The notes beneath the pieces are model-generated. The model was given only the letters and a program-made list of their open reading frames with translations. It searched no databases and had not been told where the DNA came from. Made by a program: the position numbers and the translations under genes. Positions 34,864 to 44,205 of a stretch of 64,000 bases of DNA are shown one piece after another (positions within the stretch are counted from its first letter, which is position 1; the number at the start of each line of letters is the position of its first letter). This stretch comes from an uncultured Campylobacter sp. GTDB lineage: Bacteria; Campylobacterota; Campylobacteria; Campylobacterales; Campylobacteraceae. The stretch lies in the NCBI RefSeq assembly GCF_937980635.1, contig NZ_CALJPG010000030.1, positions 1-64,000 on the forward strand, written 5' to 3'.

Positions 34864-35582
34864 TGACGCCTAGAGCTGAGCTGATGTTTGAAAACCAAAT
34901 CGACGCCGCGATGAAGCTTTCGGAAATTTTACCCGCTGCCGTGATCAAAAACGAAAATTTTCTAATAATCGCTCAATCCCTGGAGTCGCTTCCTATCGCA
35001 AACCATCTTGCTCTAAAGCTGGGGCTTGCTTATGAGTTTTTATTTACAGAACCCGTTTTAGCGCCAAATAATCCTGAATGTGCGATCGCGTGCGTAAGCG
35101 AAACCCAAGAGATCGTGATGGTGGATGAGCTCGTGCGAAGCTTCGGCATCAGCCTGGATTACGTTTACGGGCAGGCAAACAGACTTTATGAGGAGAAAAT
35201 TTTAAAAAACATGTATAAATTTCGCAAGGGCGAGCTTTTGGGAAATTTAGAGAAAAAAAACGTCATCTTGGTAGATGAGGGGTGTGAGAGCGGGCTGACC
35301 GCGCTTACTTGCATAAAGACGCTCGTAAGCTTAAACGCCAAAGCGATCTTTTATGCCACGCCCGTTATCGGCAGCGATAATGCAGACGAGATCGCCATGC
35401 TAGTAGATGGAATTTATGCCGTTCACAAGATCCGAGATTTTGTGAATGTGGATTTTTATTACAAAGAAAAAACGCTCTCAAGCGCGGAGGAGATAATGCA
35501 AATTTTAAACAAATGCCCGCTTTATCTGCCGTTTCACGAAACCAACAAAAACAAGGAGAAAATTAATGCAGTGCAAAATTGA
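34863..35582 (+). CDS. Phosphoribosyltransferase-fold protein
   Basis: 239 residues. The stretch NVILVDEGCESGLTALTCIKTL is a PRPP-binding motif (two hydrophobics, D-E/D, then a T/S-G-rich loop), and the rest resembles the core of type I phosphoribosyltransferases such as ComF-like or purine PRTases. The usual DD pair is DE here. The nucleobase specificity cannot be inferred. Its ATG overlaps the lptD stop (TAATG) and it overlaps pnp by 17 bases, so translation is coupled across this operon. Confidence 0.75.
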   Translation: MTPRAELMFENQIDAAMKLSEILPAAVIKNENFLIIAQSLESLPIANHLALKLGLAYEFLFTEPVLAPNNPECAIACVSETQEIVMVDELVRSFGISLDYVYGQANRLYEEKILKNMYKFRKGELLGNLEKKNVILVDEGCESGLTALTCIKTLVSLNAKAIFYATPVIGSDNADEIAMLVDGIYAVHKIRDFVNVDFYYKEKTLSSAEEIMQILNKCPLYLPFHETNKNKEKINAVQN

Positions 35583-37680
35583 AGTAAATGGCAATACCGA
35601 AATTTTCGATATCAATAAGGTCGCAAAGCAAGCCGCGGGCGCGGCGCTTTTGCGCGTGAAAAATACCGTAGTGCTAGCCACCGTAGCGCGCGAAGAGACG
35701 CAGGTACAAGAGGACTTTTTACCCCTTACCGTGCAATATATCGAAAAGATGTATGCAGCGGGCAGAATCCCCGGAGGCTACATCAAGCGCGAGACCAAGC
35801 CGGGCGATTTTGAGACGCTAACGAGCCGCATCATAGACCGCTCGCTGCGCCCGCTCTTTCCGAAGGGATACGCGTATCCGACGCAGATCGTAGTTTACGT
35901 GCTATCGGCAGATCCGGAGGTCGATTTGCAAGTCGTCGCTCTTAATGCGGCATCTGCGGCGCTGTATCTTAGCGACATCCCGATTAAAGCGCCGGTTTGC
36001 GGCGTGCGCATAGGTTATCAAAACGGAAATTTCATCTTAAATCCGAGCAACTCCGCGCTTAAAGCTAGCGCGCTCGATCTTTACGTAGCGGGCGTCGGTG
36101 ATGAGCTTTTGATGATCGAGATGCGCTCCCTGCCGCAGATTAATGGCGGCGCGCAGCAGATGAATGAATTTAGCGAAGATCTGATGGTAGATGCGATCGA
36201 TTTTGCCGCAAAGGCGATAAGCGCGGGTTCAAACGCCTACAAAGAGGCTTTTCTGCCGTTTAAAAAGCCGAGTGCGAACCTAGAGTATAAGCCCGAGATA
36301 GAGGATGAGAATATCGCGGATTTTATCGACGCAAACTACAAAGACGCCGTCAAAGCGGCGATCAATCAGATGGCAAAGAGCGAACGCGCTACCGAACTAA
36401 ACAAAATCGTAGATCAAATTTTAGCGACCGAGGCTGCGGTGCAAAACGAATGGAGCAAAGAGGTGATCTCTAGCGTCATCGGCAAGTATAAGCGCGGCAT
36501 CATCCGCACGCAGATCATCGAGGATCATTGCAGAGCCGACGGACGCGCGCTTGATGAGGTGCGCCCGATCAGTATCGAGACCAATATCCTGCCGTGCGCG
36601 CACGGAAGCTGCCTATTTACGCGCGGGCAGACGCAGGCTTTAGTCGTCACCACGCTAGGCGGCGATAGCGACGCGCAGCTAAGCGACAGCCTAACGCAGC
36701 TCGAGCCGATTAGCGAGCGATTTATGTTTAACTACAACTTCCCGGGCTTTTGCGTCGGCGAAGCAAGCCCGCTCAAAAGCCCAGGCAGACGCGAGTTGGG
36801 ACATGGAAATTTAGCCAAAAGAGCGCTATATCCGAGCATCGATCTAAACTCGCCGCAGTCTATCCGCGTGGTGAGCGAAATTTTAGAGAGTAACGGCTCA
36901 AGCTCGATGGCTTCGGTATGCGGCGGCGCGCTATCGCTTCGGGCAGCGGGCGTACCTACGCTAAAGCTCGTTGCGGGCGTAGCGATGGGCTTGATTTTTG
37001 AGGGCGACAAGCATGCCGTGCTAACCGACATAATGGGGCTTGAGGATCATGACGGCGATATGGATTTTAAGGTCGCGGGCACCTATGAGGGCATCACCGC
37101 GCTCCAGATGGATATCAAGCTCGGCGGCATCAGCCTGGAGGTTCTAAAAGAGGCCCTAGCGCAGGCAAAGCAGGCTCGCGCGCATATTTTGGGCCTTATG
37201 GAGCAGGCGGATGCAGCGATCATTATAAACGAGGACGTGCTTCCGAAGCTTGAAATTTTTAGCGTCGATCCAAGCAAAATCCCCGACATCATCGGCCAAG
37301 GCGGCAAGGTCATCAAAGAGATCACCGAAAGCTTCGGCGTAAATATCGATCTGGATCGCGAAAAGGGCGAGGTTAAGATCCAAGGCGCCAAAGCTAGCGG
37401 CGTATCGGGCGCGAAAGAGAAAATTTTATCGATAGTCTCAAATTCTCGCGATTTTCGCAAGCCGCGCGGTGAACGTAAAGAGGTAAAATTTCAGATCGGC
37501 GAGGAGTTTGACGGCGTGGTGCAAAGCGTACTGGATTTCGGTACCTTCATCTCGCTGCGAGACGGCGTGGACGGATTGCTGCGCGCTAAATTTATCACGA
37601 CGCCTTATCGTGCGGGCGACATCGTGCGCGTGCGCGTGACCGAGCAGAAAGGCTCTAAAATTTCACTGGAATTAGCTTAA
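35566..37680 (+). CDS. pnp: Polynucleotide phosphorylase
   Basis: 3' to 5' phosphorolytic exoribonuclease. The first RNase PH domain starts FDINKVAKQAAGAALLRVKNTVVLATV, with GGYIKRE and DRSLRPLFPKGY. The second RNase PH domain has ADGRALDEVRPISIE, RGQTQALVVTTLG and FPGFCVGEASPLKSPGRRELGHGNLA. LGLEDHDGDMDFKVAGT, the KH domain (PDIIGQGGKVIKEITESFGV) and an S1 domain (GEEFDGVVQSVLDFGTFISL) close the protein. AAGGAG precedes the ATG. The 704 residues are normal. It shares 17 bases with the gene upstream. Confidence 0.97.
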   Translation: MQCKIEVNGNTEIFDINKVAKQAAGAALLRVKNTVVLATVAREETQVQEDFLPLTVQYIEKMYAAGRIPGGYIKRETKPGDFETLTSRIIDRSLRPLFPKGYAYPTQIVVYVLSADPEVDLQVVALNAASAALYLSDIPIKAPVCGVRIGYQNGNFILNPSNSALKASALDLYVAGVGDELLMIEMRSLPQINGGAQQMNEFSEDLMVDAIDFAAKAISAGSNAYKEAFLPFKKPSANLEYKPEIEDENIADFIDANYKDAVKAAINQMAKSERATELNKIVDQILATEAAVQNEWSKEVISSVIGKYKRGIIRTQIIEDHCRADGRALDEVRPISIETNILPCAHGSCLFTRGQTQALVVTTLGGDSDAQLSDSLTQLEPISERFMFNYNFPGFCVGEASPLKSPGRRELGHGNLAKRALYPSIDLNSPQSIRVVSEILESNGSSSMASVCGGALSLRAAGVPTLKLVAGVAMGLIFEGDKHAVLTDIMGLEDHDGDMDFKVAGTYEGITALQMDIKLGGISLEVLKEALAQAKQARAHILGLMEQADAAIIINEDVLPKLEIFSVDPSKIPDIIGQGGKVIKEITESFGVNIDLDREKGEVKIQGAKASGVSGAKEKILSIVSNSRDFRKPRGERKEVKFQIGEEFDGVVQSVLDFGTFISLRDGVDGLLRAKFITTPYRAGDIVRVRVTEQKGSKISLELA

Positions 37681-37701
37681 AATTTTAATAGGAGCGTAAA
37701 G

Positions 37702-38556
37702 ATGCAGCTTAAAAAGATATTTTTCCCTATCGGCGGCGGCGAGGAGCTAGCCGAGCGCATACACGGAGCGCTGCTAGTGAATAAATTTTTCGGCACACAC
37801 ATAAACATAATGGCGTGCCAGCTCGATCCCAAGATGATCTACAACGTCCGTATGACGCTAAAAGGTGGCGTGTTGATGGAGGAGTTTTTAAAATCCGCAG
37901 GAGACGAGATGCAGGCCGAGCGCGAGGAGATCAGAGCGATCTTCGACACTGAATGCGCCAAGCTGGGCCTAGATCAAAACGACGACGATCACGTCCCAAA
38001 TAGCGCCGCTTTGAGGCATATGGTAGGCATCCGTTCCGAGCTGGTCGAGAAATACTCCAAATATTGCGATTTGGTGCTGGTTTCCGTGCCGCCTACTGGC
38101 TCTATCACCGGCACGTTCGAAGCGGCGGTTACCAAAAGCGGCAAGCCTTGCATCGTCATACCGCGCAAGCTGCAGGAGTTTAGGGCGGATAAAATTTTAG
38201 TTTCGCTTACCGGCACTGCGGCGTCTGCAAGGGCGCTTGATAATTGGCTGGAACTTTTACAGCGCGCCAAATCCGTCACCGTCATTACCGCAAATCACTA
38301 CCTTCAGGATGATCTTGCCGAAACTAAGCGCCGTATAAGCGATTATCTGGCTCTACACGGCATTAAAATCGACGTTTTCGAGGCGCTGAATGTCGAGGGC
38401 AAGATCCCGGGACAGGTGCTGCTAGAGTACGCCGATGCGGGCGATTTCGATCTCATCGTCGCGGGCTTGCACTCAGACAGCGGCATCAAGGAGATATTCT
38501 TAGGCGGCGCGTCGAAATACTTCCTACAAAAGACCAAAATTCCGGTCTTAATGTAG
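37702..38556 (+). CDS. Universal stress protein (UspA) family, two domains
   Basis: 284 residues with two Usp-like halves: LKKIFFPIGGGEELAERIHGALL ... CDLVLVSVPPTGSITGTFEAAVTKSGKPCIVIP, then ADKILVSLTGTAASARALDNWLELL ... FDLIVAGLHSDSGIKEIFLGGASKYFLQKTKIPVLM. The second half ends with the usual G-x-x-S-x-x-x-L-Q-x-x-x-x-P-V nucleotide-binding pattern. Such proteins modulate stress and persistence; no specific role can be given. It follows pnp by 21 bases. Confidence 0.85.
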   Translation: MQLKKIFFPIGGGEELAERIHGALLVNKFFGTHINIMACQLDPKMIYNVRMTLKGGVLMEEFLKSAGDEMQAEREEIRAIFDTECAKLGLDQNDDDHVPNSAALRHMVGIRSELVEKYSKYCDLVLVSVPPTGSITGTFEAAVTKSGKPCIVIPRKLQEFRADKILVSLTGTAASARALDNWLELLQRAKSVTVITANHYLQDDLAETKRRISDYLALHGIKIDVFEALNVEGKIPGQVLLEYADAGDFDLIVAGLHSDSGIKEIFLGGASKYFLQKTKIPVLM

Positions 38557-38560
38557 CTTG

Positions 38561-38609
38561 AAGCTTAGACGCCGCGTCTCGGCACGCTGCCCGCACCGCG
38601 TCTAAGCTT
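38561..38609. terminator. Inverted repeat after the Usp gene
   Basis: AAGCTTAGACGC at 38561-38572 pairs perfectly with GCGTCTAAGCTT at 38598-38609. The loop of 25 bases has further GC-rich pairing. There is no T run, so it may act as an mRNA stabiliser or factor-assisted terminator for the pnp transcript. Confidence 0.4.
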
Positions 38610-38955
38610 AAGTCGGCTTTTAAGCGCCGCAAGCTAAAGCTTAAATTTTAATCGGCTCGCCGTGACTTTGCTAGTCCGTCCACAGATCGTGCAGTTATGC
38701 TTCTTACGGAGGGGTTGCGATTAATTTTTGTCGCTAGCTTTGCTAGCGAGCCGCATTTGCTTTGCTACGGCTAGAGGGAGCAAGTATATTCGCAGCGAGC
38801 GAGTTAGCAGTCGCGGTAAGCTCGTAGGTCTATCTTTAAGCGCGCGAGTTTGGAATTTCCATGCTGGTCGTTTTCGGCTGCGTCGCAGAATTCTGCATAA
38901 ATTTGCACTTGAAATTTCTGTTTGCACGCTAAATTTTAAATTCCAAGGAGCGCAG
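38610..38955. other. Gene-free stretch before the AT-rich orphan gene
   Basis: About 345 bases. It holds a perfect small hairpin, TCGCTAGC 38731-38738 with GCTAGCGA 38742-38749. The frame of the following gene is open through most of this stretch, but with no initiation site, and the product would be basic and unlike a protein. The function of the stretch is unknown. Confidence 0.4.
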
Positions 38956-39411
38956 ATGGCATTTGAAAATGCAATCATCACTAAAGAGGATGATGAGAAG
39001 TATGGATTAAGTGCGCTATATGGTAAGTATAATTATGGAGCAAAGTTGCCAAATCTAAATTTTACAATAGATAGGCAATTAGATTGTTGGCTTTTAAAAA
39101 TTTATAGCTTTCCAGATCCTAATTACGATAGAGCGTTGCTTGCAAAAGCAATTTGGACCATGTATTGCGACAACGAACTATTGAAATTAACTATTGATTA
39201 TAGCTTTGATATAAATTCCACCGAGAACAAATTTCATAGAATTTGGAAGCTTTTAGATTTAAAGCCAAATTGTACTGCAAATTTAAAGTTACAAGATATT
39301 TTAAATTTACTGAAAGAAATGTTAGAAGCATACAGGGACTATGATGCTTGGAAACCAGATATAAACTACACTATGGAACTTCAAGACCTAACCGATTGCG
39401 GCGCAAAATAG
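38956..39411 (+). CDS. AT-rich hypothetical protein (orphan)
   Basis: 151 residues, with no family that I recognise. A strong AAGGAG site (38945-38950) precedes the ATG. The product is acidic and helical-looking, rich in Leu, Asp, Asn and Tyr, with no signal peptide or membrane segment. Its DNA is clearly poorer in GC than every neighbour and uses codons such as TTA, AAA and ATA freely, and it contains few of the GCG/GGC codons typical here. That points to recent transfer. Small acidic proteins of this kind are sometimes immunity or antitoxin proteins, but no toxin is next to it, so I give no function. Confidence 0.65.
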   Translation: MAFENAIITKEDDEKYGLSALYGKYNYGAKLPNLNFTIDRQLDCWLLKIYSFPDPNYDRALLAKAIWTMYCDNELLKLTIDYSFDINSTENKFHRIWKLLDLKPNCTANLKLQDILNLLKEMLEAYRDYDAWKPDINYTMELQDLTDCGAK

Positions 39412-39528
39412 AGCTTTAAATTTAACTCCATTTTAGTCTCGCATAAAATCAAATTTCATAGAATTCTAGAATTTCATAAGACTTTAAAATTCCAAAATCC
39501 TATAATATCAAAATTTTAAAACCCCGCC

Positions 39529-40668
39529 CTAAAATTTCTTGTAAATAAAATTTATCAAAATCATCGACGCGAGCGCCTCTATGAGCGAGGCGATGATCAT
39601 CGCGAAGTATATCTCTTGCGATATTGCGGCGGTGGAGTAAAAAAGCGTCGCCGTGGCGATGACGAGGGTTAACGGCATGCATAGCGATAGCGCGAAAAGC
39701 ACCGCGCCTTTGCGGCCCAGGGTGCTTAAAAACGTAGCGCTCGCAAGTAGCCTGATGCCGAACATCAGCGCCGCTAAGCTCGCGGCAAAGCTCATCACTC
39801 CGGGCATAAGGAGCGCTTCTAGCTTGATCACGGCTCCGGTGTGTATGAAAAATATCGGCACCAAAAAGCCAAAGCCGAACGACGATAGCTTCTCGATGAG
39901 GTCGTCCTTGTGAGAGAAAAAGGTCGGCAGAAACGTGCCTGCGATAAAGGCGCCGATGACGACCTCAAGCCCCAAAAGCATTACTCCGGCGCAGATGAGG
40001 CAAAACAGCGCCATCGCAAAGCGCACGTCCTTTTCGTTTTTGTCGTACTTGGGCATGATGACCGTTTTTAGCGCGGGGAACCACCAAAATAAAATTTCAA
40101 GCCCTTTAAAAACAGCCAAGGCTGCCACGGAAAAGCCCAAAAGCGCGCCGATATGAAGCGCCATCTCTACGCCGAAGCCGTTTTTAAGGTAGATGCCGCC
40201 CACCGTGAGGGCGGCGATGCTGATGAGCTCGCCGATCACGCCCGCGGGCATCGCGAGATTGAGCCACGCTTGATACTTGCCGTATTCCTTATACAGCGCC
40301 GAAAGCAGCCCGACGCTCATCAGAGGCGCTGCGATGATAAGCATCTGCGGCAGTTCAAACACCCAAACCGCAAGCGCGCTTAGGATATAAAGTAGCGCCA
40401 AAAAGATTAGGATCAGCCGCAAAATTTTGCGCGGCATCGCAAGCAGCGCGCGGAAATCCACCTCGCAGCCCGCCAAAAACATAAGGTAGCAAAAGCCGAT
40501 CTGTGCGGCTAGATCGAAGGTCGCGCTTGGCGGTAAAAGTCCTAAATTTGCGGCTATGATGCCAAGCATGATCTCCATGGGCGAGAGCGGAATTCTAGCT
40601 AAGCTAGCCAAAAAGGGCGAAGCAAAGATCAAAAACGATAGCGCGATTAGGACGTAAATTTCATTCAT
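39529..40668 (-). CDS. Cation:proton antiporter (CPA2/Kef-type)
   Basis: 379 residues, almost entirely membrane helices (about 12). The pattern SPMEIMLGIIAANLGLLPPS at the start, FCYLMFLAGCEVDFRALL (FL.G.E.d) and GAFIAGTFLPTFF fit the Na+/H+ and K+/H+ exchanger superfamily. There is no C-terminal TrkA-N nucleotide domain, so it is not a complete KefB/C. It could exchange Na+ or K+ for H+; the ion is unknown. Its start overlaps the end of the phosphoesterase gene by 8 bases. Confidence 0.83.
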   Translation of the reverse strand: MNEIYVLIALSFLIFASPFLASLARIPLSPMEIMLGIIAANLGLLPPSATFDLAAQIGFCYLMFLAGCEVDFRALLAMPRKILRLILIFLALLYILSALAVWVFELPQMLIIAAPLMSVGLLSALYKEYGKYQAWLNLAMPAGVIGELISIAALTVGGIYLKNGFGVEMALHIGALLGFSVAALAVFKGLEILFWWFPALKTVIMPKYDKNEKDVRFAMALFCLICAGVMLLGLEVVIGAFIAGTFLPTFFSHKDDLIEKLSSFGFGFLVPIFFIHTGAVIKLEALLMPGVMSFAASLAALMFGIRLLASATFLSTLGRKGAVLFALSLCMPLTLVIATATLFYSTAAISQEIYFAMIIASLIEALASMILINFIYKKF

Positions 40669-41974
40669 ACGCTTTGGCCTCGCACCCTTTTAGATTTTCT
40701 CCGCGCTGTTTTAGAATTTTTTCGCATCTTTCTAGCATTTTCTCTGGCTGCCCAGGGGCTTTTAGTATCATTTTAAGACTTCCTTTCGGTCGCTTTATAG
40801 TTCTTTGCGCTGCGAACAGAGACGAAATATGCGCAATTTTCGCTCTTGTACCACAACGCAGGCAAACTGGAAAGCCGCTTTTGTGCCCGCAAATCTCGTC
40901 CGGATTTAACACGAGCGCGCCGTTTTTATCTACCGCCGCGCCGAAATAGTGGGTGTGGCCGTAAATTTTGATAGTTGAAATTTTATCCGTGCCGCACCCG
41001 CACGGACCCCGATTTTTACTTTCGCCGCCTGCATTGGCGCCCGAACTCGCGGTCAAATTTGAGTTCAAGTTTGGTGCGGCTAAATTTATGCACGAGTTCG
41101 GCGCGACTAAATTTGCGCTTAAACTCGGCGCCGTTAAATTTACTGCGCGATCCGCACTCAAGCTTGCTTTAGAGTTCATATCTGGGCTCGTATTATCGGC
41201 TAAATTTGCATTTGAGTTTAAATTTGCGTTCGGGCTTGAAGCGAGGTCTGCGTCCAGGCTTAAGTCTAAATTTGCGTTTGAGTTCACATCCACGCCTGTA
41301 TTCACGCCCAAGCTCACATTTAGACTTACGGATTGCCTGCTTTTGAAATTCGCACTCGCGCTATGCGCGTTTTTGAAATTTTCATCTGCACGGCATGTGC
41401 CGTTTAAAATTTCATCAACGTCCGCGGCATTAAAATTTGCGTCTAAATTTACCGAGCGATCCGTTGCTTTATAATTTGAGATTAAAATTTCTCTGTGATC
41501 TGTCCTACAGCTTGAGCCTAAATTTGCGCTGCGATTTGCTTCGTCGCTTAAGCTTAAATTTTTAGCTAGGCTCGCGCTGGAATTCCTGCGAGAATCTACC
41601 GCGCGATCCGTGTCCGTGCGTGAGCCAAAATCCGCGGCGAAGCTTGGCCTGTATGCTTCATTTTGCGCCGCGGGCTCCTCGTCAAAGAGATAAAACAGAT
41701 GGTGCATTATTTTTAGTCGAAGCCCGGCAAACTCCTTGCAGAAGGGCTCACCCCGTAGGTTAAACTCATTTTTAAACTCGGTAAGCGCTTCGTCGTTGTT
41801 TCCTAAAACCGCGAAGTAGGGTTTGCCGCTTTGCCGCAAAAGCCGCAGCGTCTCGCTCGCGACGATGCCCTCTGCATGCACGAGCAGATCAGCTCCACGC
41901 GCGAGCAGCCACTCTATGGCGCTTGCGGCGACCTCCGTTTCGCGATGAGAGTCCGAGATGACGCCTATTATCAA
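40661..41974 (-). CDS. YfcE/MJ0936-type metallophosphoesterase with a very large low-complexity insert
   Basis: 437 residues, against ~160-180 for the family. Recognisable pieces are SDSH (metal ligands Asp8, His10), GNND (59-61), MHH (90-92) and GHTH (339-342) followed by NPDE. The GD motif expected after LLVHA reads EG (35-36), so one metal-bridging Asp may be missing. Residues ~101-335, between MHH and GHTH, are a Ser/Asn/Leu/Ala/Asp-rich insert with repeated NL and AN pairs. I counted 14 AAATTT words in 41041-41580. The last ~40 residues are basic. It overlaps topA by four bases. Whether the enzyme is active is uncertain. Confidence 0.8.
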   Translation of the reverse strand: MIIGVISDSHRETEVAASAIEWLLARGADLLVHAEGIVASETLRLLRQSGKPYFAVLGNNDEALTEFKNEFNLRGEPFCKEFAGLRLKIMHHLFYLFDEEPAAQNEAYRPSFAADFGSRTDTDRAVDSRRNSSASLAKNLSLSDEANRSANLGSSCRTDHREILISNYKATDRSVNLDANFNAADVDEILNGTCRADENFKNAHSASANFKSRQSVSLNVSLGVNTGVDVNSNANLDLSLDADLASSPNANLNSNANLADNTSPDMNSKASLSADRAVNLTAPSLSANLVAPNSCINLAAPNLNSNLTASSGANAGGESKNRGPCGCGTDKISTIKIYGHTHYFGAAVDKNGALVLNPDEICGHKSGFPVCLRCGTRAKIAHISSLFAAQRTIKRPKGSLKMILKAPGQPEKMLERCEKILKQRGENLKGCEAKAYE

Positions 41975-44202
41975 TCGATCTCTTCTTTAAGCTTGCACTG
42001 CGGGCACTCGGCGAAGTTGCCTTTTTTCAGCTCTTTGCGGAGCATGTATGAGTTGCCGCACTGCGGGCATGCGCGCGCAATCGGCGCGTAGTTGCTCACA
42101 AAGCCGCATTTAGGGTAGTTCGTGCAGCCGTAAAATTTGCCGCGTCTGGAGAAGCGCTCGACGATCTCGCCCGTGCCGCAGCTCGGGCACTTAACGCCGG
42201 TGGAGAGCAGCGGCTTTTTCTCCTTTGCCGCGCCCTCGATTTTGCGTGAATACTTGCACTTCGGATAGCCCTCGCAAGCGATAAACTCGCCGTATCTGCC
42301 CCTGCGCTTGATCAAATTTTTACCGCACTGTGGGCATTTCTCATCTAGCACTTCGGGCGCCGCCTTCTCCTCGCTCGCCCCCTCGGCGCTAGCGTCCGCG
42401 TTGCGGGAGTATTTGCATTTCGGATAGTTCGAGCAAGCGATGAACTCGCCGAATCTGCCCTGTCTTTTAAGTAGCTCGCCGCCGCAGTTCGGGCATGCTT
42501 CGCCGATCTTTTCGGCTAGCTTTTGGCTTGCGATCGAGGTTTTTCCTTTGGCGATCTCGTCCATAAAAGGGTAGTAAAAATCCGCTAAAATTTGCTGCCA
42601 GTCCGCTTTATTTTCGGCGATGTCGTCGAGCTTTTCTTCCATTTTTGAGGTAAACTCGCTATCGACGATGTTTTTAAAATTTTGCTCCAGCATCTCAGTG
42701 ATCTTAAAGGCGATCTCGCTCGGCACCAGATGCTTTTGCTCGATATTTACGTAGTTGCGCGCAGTAAGCAGCGAGATGGTAGGCGCATAGGTCGAGGGCC
42801 TGCCGATGCCGAGACTTTCGAGCTTTTTGATGAGGCTCGCTTCCGAATAGCGCGCCGGCGGCTCGGTGAAGTGCTGCTGCGAGCTTAGACTTTGCAGGCT
42901 CATCGCATCGCCTGCGCTAAGGCTCGGTAAAATTTTATCCTTATCCAGATCGCCGTAAGCCTTGTAAAATCCGTCAAATTCCACCTTGCGTCCGTTGATC
43001 TTAAACGCGCCCGCTTCGCCGCGCACGATGATCGTTTGGATCTGCGAGACGCTAGGGCTCATCTGCGAGGCTACGAAGCGGTTGTAGATAAGCGCGTAAA
43101 GGCGGTATTCGTCGCGAGGCAAGATTTTTTGCGCGAGCTCGGGAGTAAGCTTTAGATCGGTAGGCCGTATCGCCTCGTGGGCCTCCTGCGCGCCTTTACT
43201 TTTGGTGGCGTATAAATTCGCGCTTTTCGGTAGATATTTTTCGCCGAAGCGCTCCTCTACGAGCTCGCGAGCTGCCGCGATCGCTTCTTTAGCGATATTT
43301 AGCGAGTCGGTTCGCATGTAGGTAATCGCGCCGCCGTTTTTGGTATTAACCCCCTCGTAAAGGCTCTGCGCAAGGCTCATCGTCTTGCGCGGATTAAAGC
43401 CCAGAGCCGTGCTCGCCGCCTGTTGTAGCGTCGAGGTCATAAACGGCGGATAGGGGTTCGTCTTGCGCGACTTGCTCTCGATACTCTCTACGCTAAATTT
43501 GTCTTTTTGCAGCGTCAGGACGATCTCGCTAGCTTGCGCTGCGTTTTTGACCGAGAGCTTTTCCATCTTCTCGCCGCGAAATTCCACGAGCTCGGCTTCT
43601 AAGTCCTTTTTAAAAACCGCGTCGATGCTGTGAAATTCTACCGGTTTAAAATTTAAAATTTCGCGCTCGCGATCGACGACGATTTTAAGCGCGGCGCTTT
43701 GGACGCGACCCGCGCTTAAGCCGCGCTGAATCTTTAAATTTAAAAGCGGACTTAGCTTGTAGCCCACGATGCGATCGAGCAGGCGGCGCGCTTGTTGGGC
43801 GTTTACGCTTGCGATATTGAGTTTGCGCGGCGAGCTTAGCGCGTTTGAGATCGCGCTTTTGGTGATCTCGTGAAATACGATGCGCGGCAGATCCTCCGCT
43901 TGCTTGCCGATCGAAGCTGCGATATGATAGGCGATCGCCTCGCCCTCGCGGTCCTCGTCCGTCGCGAGGTAAATTTGATCCGCCTTTTTAGCGAGCGTCT
44001 TTATCTGCTTTACGATCTGATCGTGATCGGCGCTGATTTCGTATTCGGGCTCGAAGCTTTTATCTTTGATTTTGATGCCGAAGCGTTTTTTAGGAAGGTC
44101 GCGGATATGGCCTTTGGACGCGATTACGTCGTAATCGGCGCCTAAGAAATTTTTGATCGTTTTGGCTTTTGCGGGGGATTCTACGATGATTAAATTTTTC
44201 AT
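41971..44202 (-). CDS. topA: DNA topoisomerase I
   Basis: Type IA topoisomerase that relaxes negative supercoils. The Toprim domain is at the N-terminus: LIIVESPAKAKTIKNFLG, ASKGHIRDLP and YLATDEDREGEAIAYHI. The active-site tyrosine is in GAITYMRTDSLN. The central block YARPTDL-type sequence is seen as EAHEAIRPTDLKLTPE. The C-terminus has four zinc-ribbon-like CxxC...C(x)nC units: CPNCGGELLKRQGRFGEF, CPQCGKNLIKRRGRYGEF, CPSCGTGEIVERFSRRGKF and CPQCGNSYMLRKELKKGNF. 743 residues. It starts 3 bases after dcd. Confidence 0.97.
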   Translation of the reverse strand: MKNLIIVESPAKAKTIKNFLGADYDVIASKGHIRDLPKKRFGIKIKDKSFEPEYEISADHDQIVKQIKTLAKKADQIYLATDEDREGEAIAYHIAASIGKQAEDLPRIVFHEITKSAISNALSSPRKLNIASVNAQQARRLLDRIVGYKLSPLLNLKIQRGLSAGRVQSAALKIVVDREREILNFKPVEFHSIDAVFKKDLEAELVEFRGEKMEKLSVKNAAQASEIVLTLQKDKFSVESIESKSRKTNPYPPFMTSTLQQAASTALGFNPRKTMSLAQSLYEGVNTKNGGAITYMRTDSLNIAKEAIAAARELVEERFGEKYLPKSANLYATKSKGAQEAHEAIRPTDLKLTPELAQKILPRDEYRLYALIYNRFVASQMSPSVSQIQTIIVRGEAGAFKINGRKVEFDGFYKAYGDLDKDKILPSLSAGDAMSLQSLSSQQHFTEPPARYSEASLIKKLESLGIGRPSTYAPTISLLTARNYVNIEQKHLVPSEIAFKITEMLEQNFKNIVDSEFTSKMEEKLDDIAENKADWQQILADFYYPFMDEIAKGKTSIASQKLAEKIGEACPNCGGELLKRQGRFGEFIACSNYPKCKYSRNADASAEGASEEKAAPEVLDEKCPQCGKNLIKRRGRYGEFIACEGYPKCKYSRKIEGAAKEKKPLLSTGVKCPSCGTGEIVERFSRRGKFYGCTNYPKCGFVSNYAPIARACPQCGNSYMLRKELKKGNFAECPQCKLKEEID

Positions 44203-44205
44203 TGC

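Noticed and set aside
38728..38955. N-terminal extension of the AT-rich orphan gene
   Set aside because: The frame is open, but the codons are GC-rich, carry hairpins and have no start signal; the AAGGAG site fixes the start at 38956.
40970..41680. CRISPR or VNTR array in the phosphoesterase gene
   Set aside because: Units are short, irregular and not separated by equal spacers; it reads as one open coding frame.
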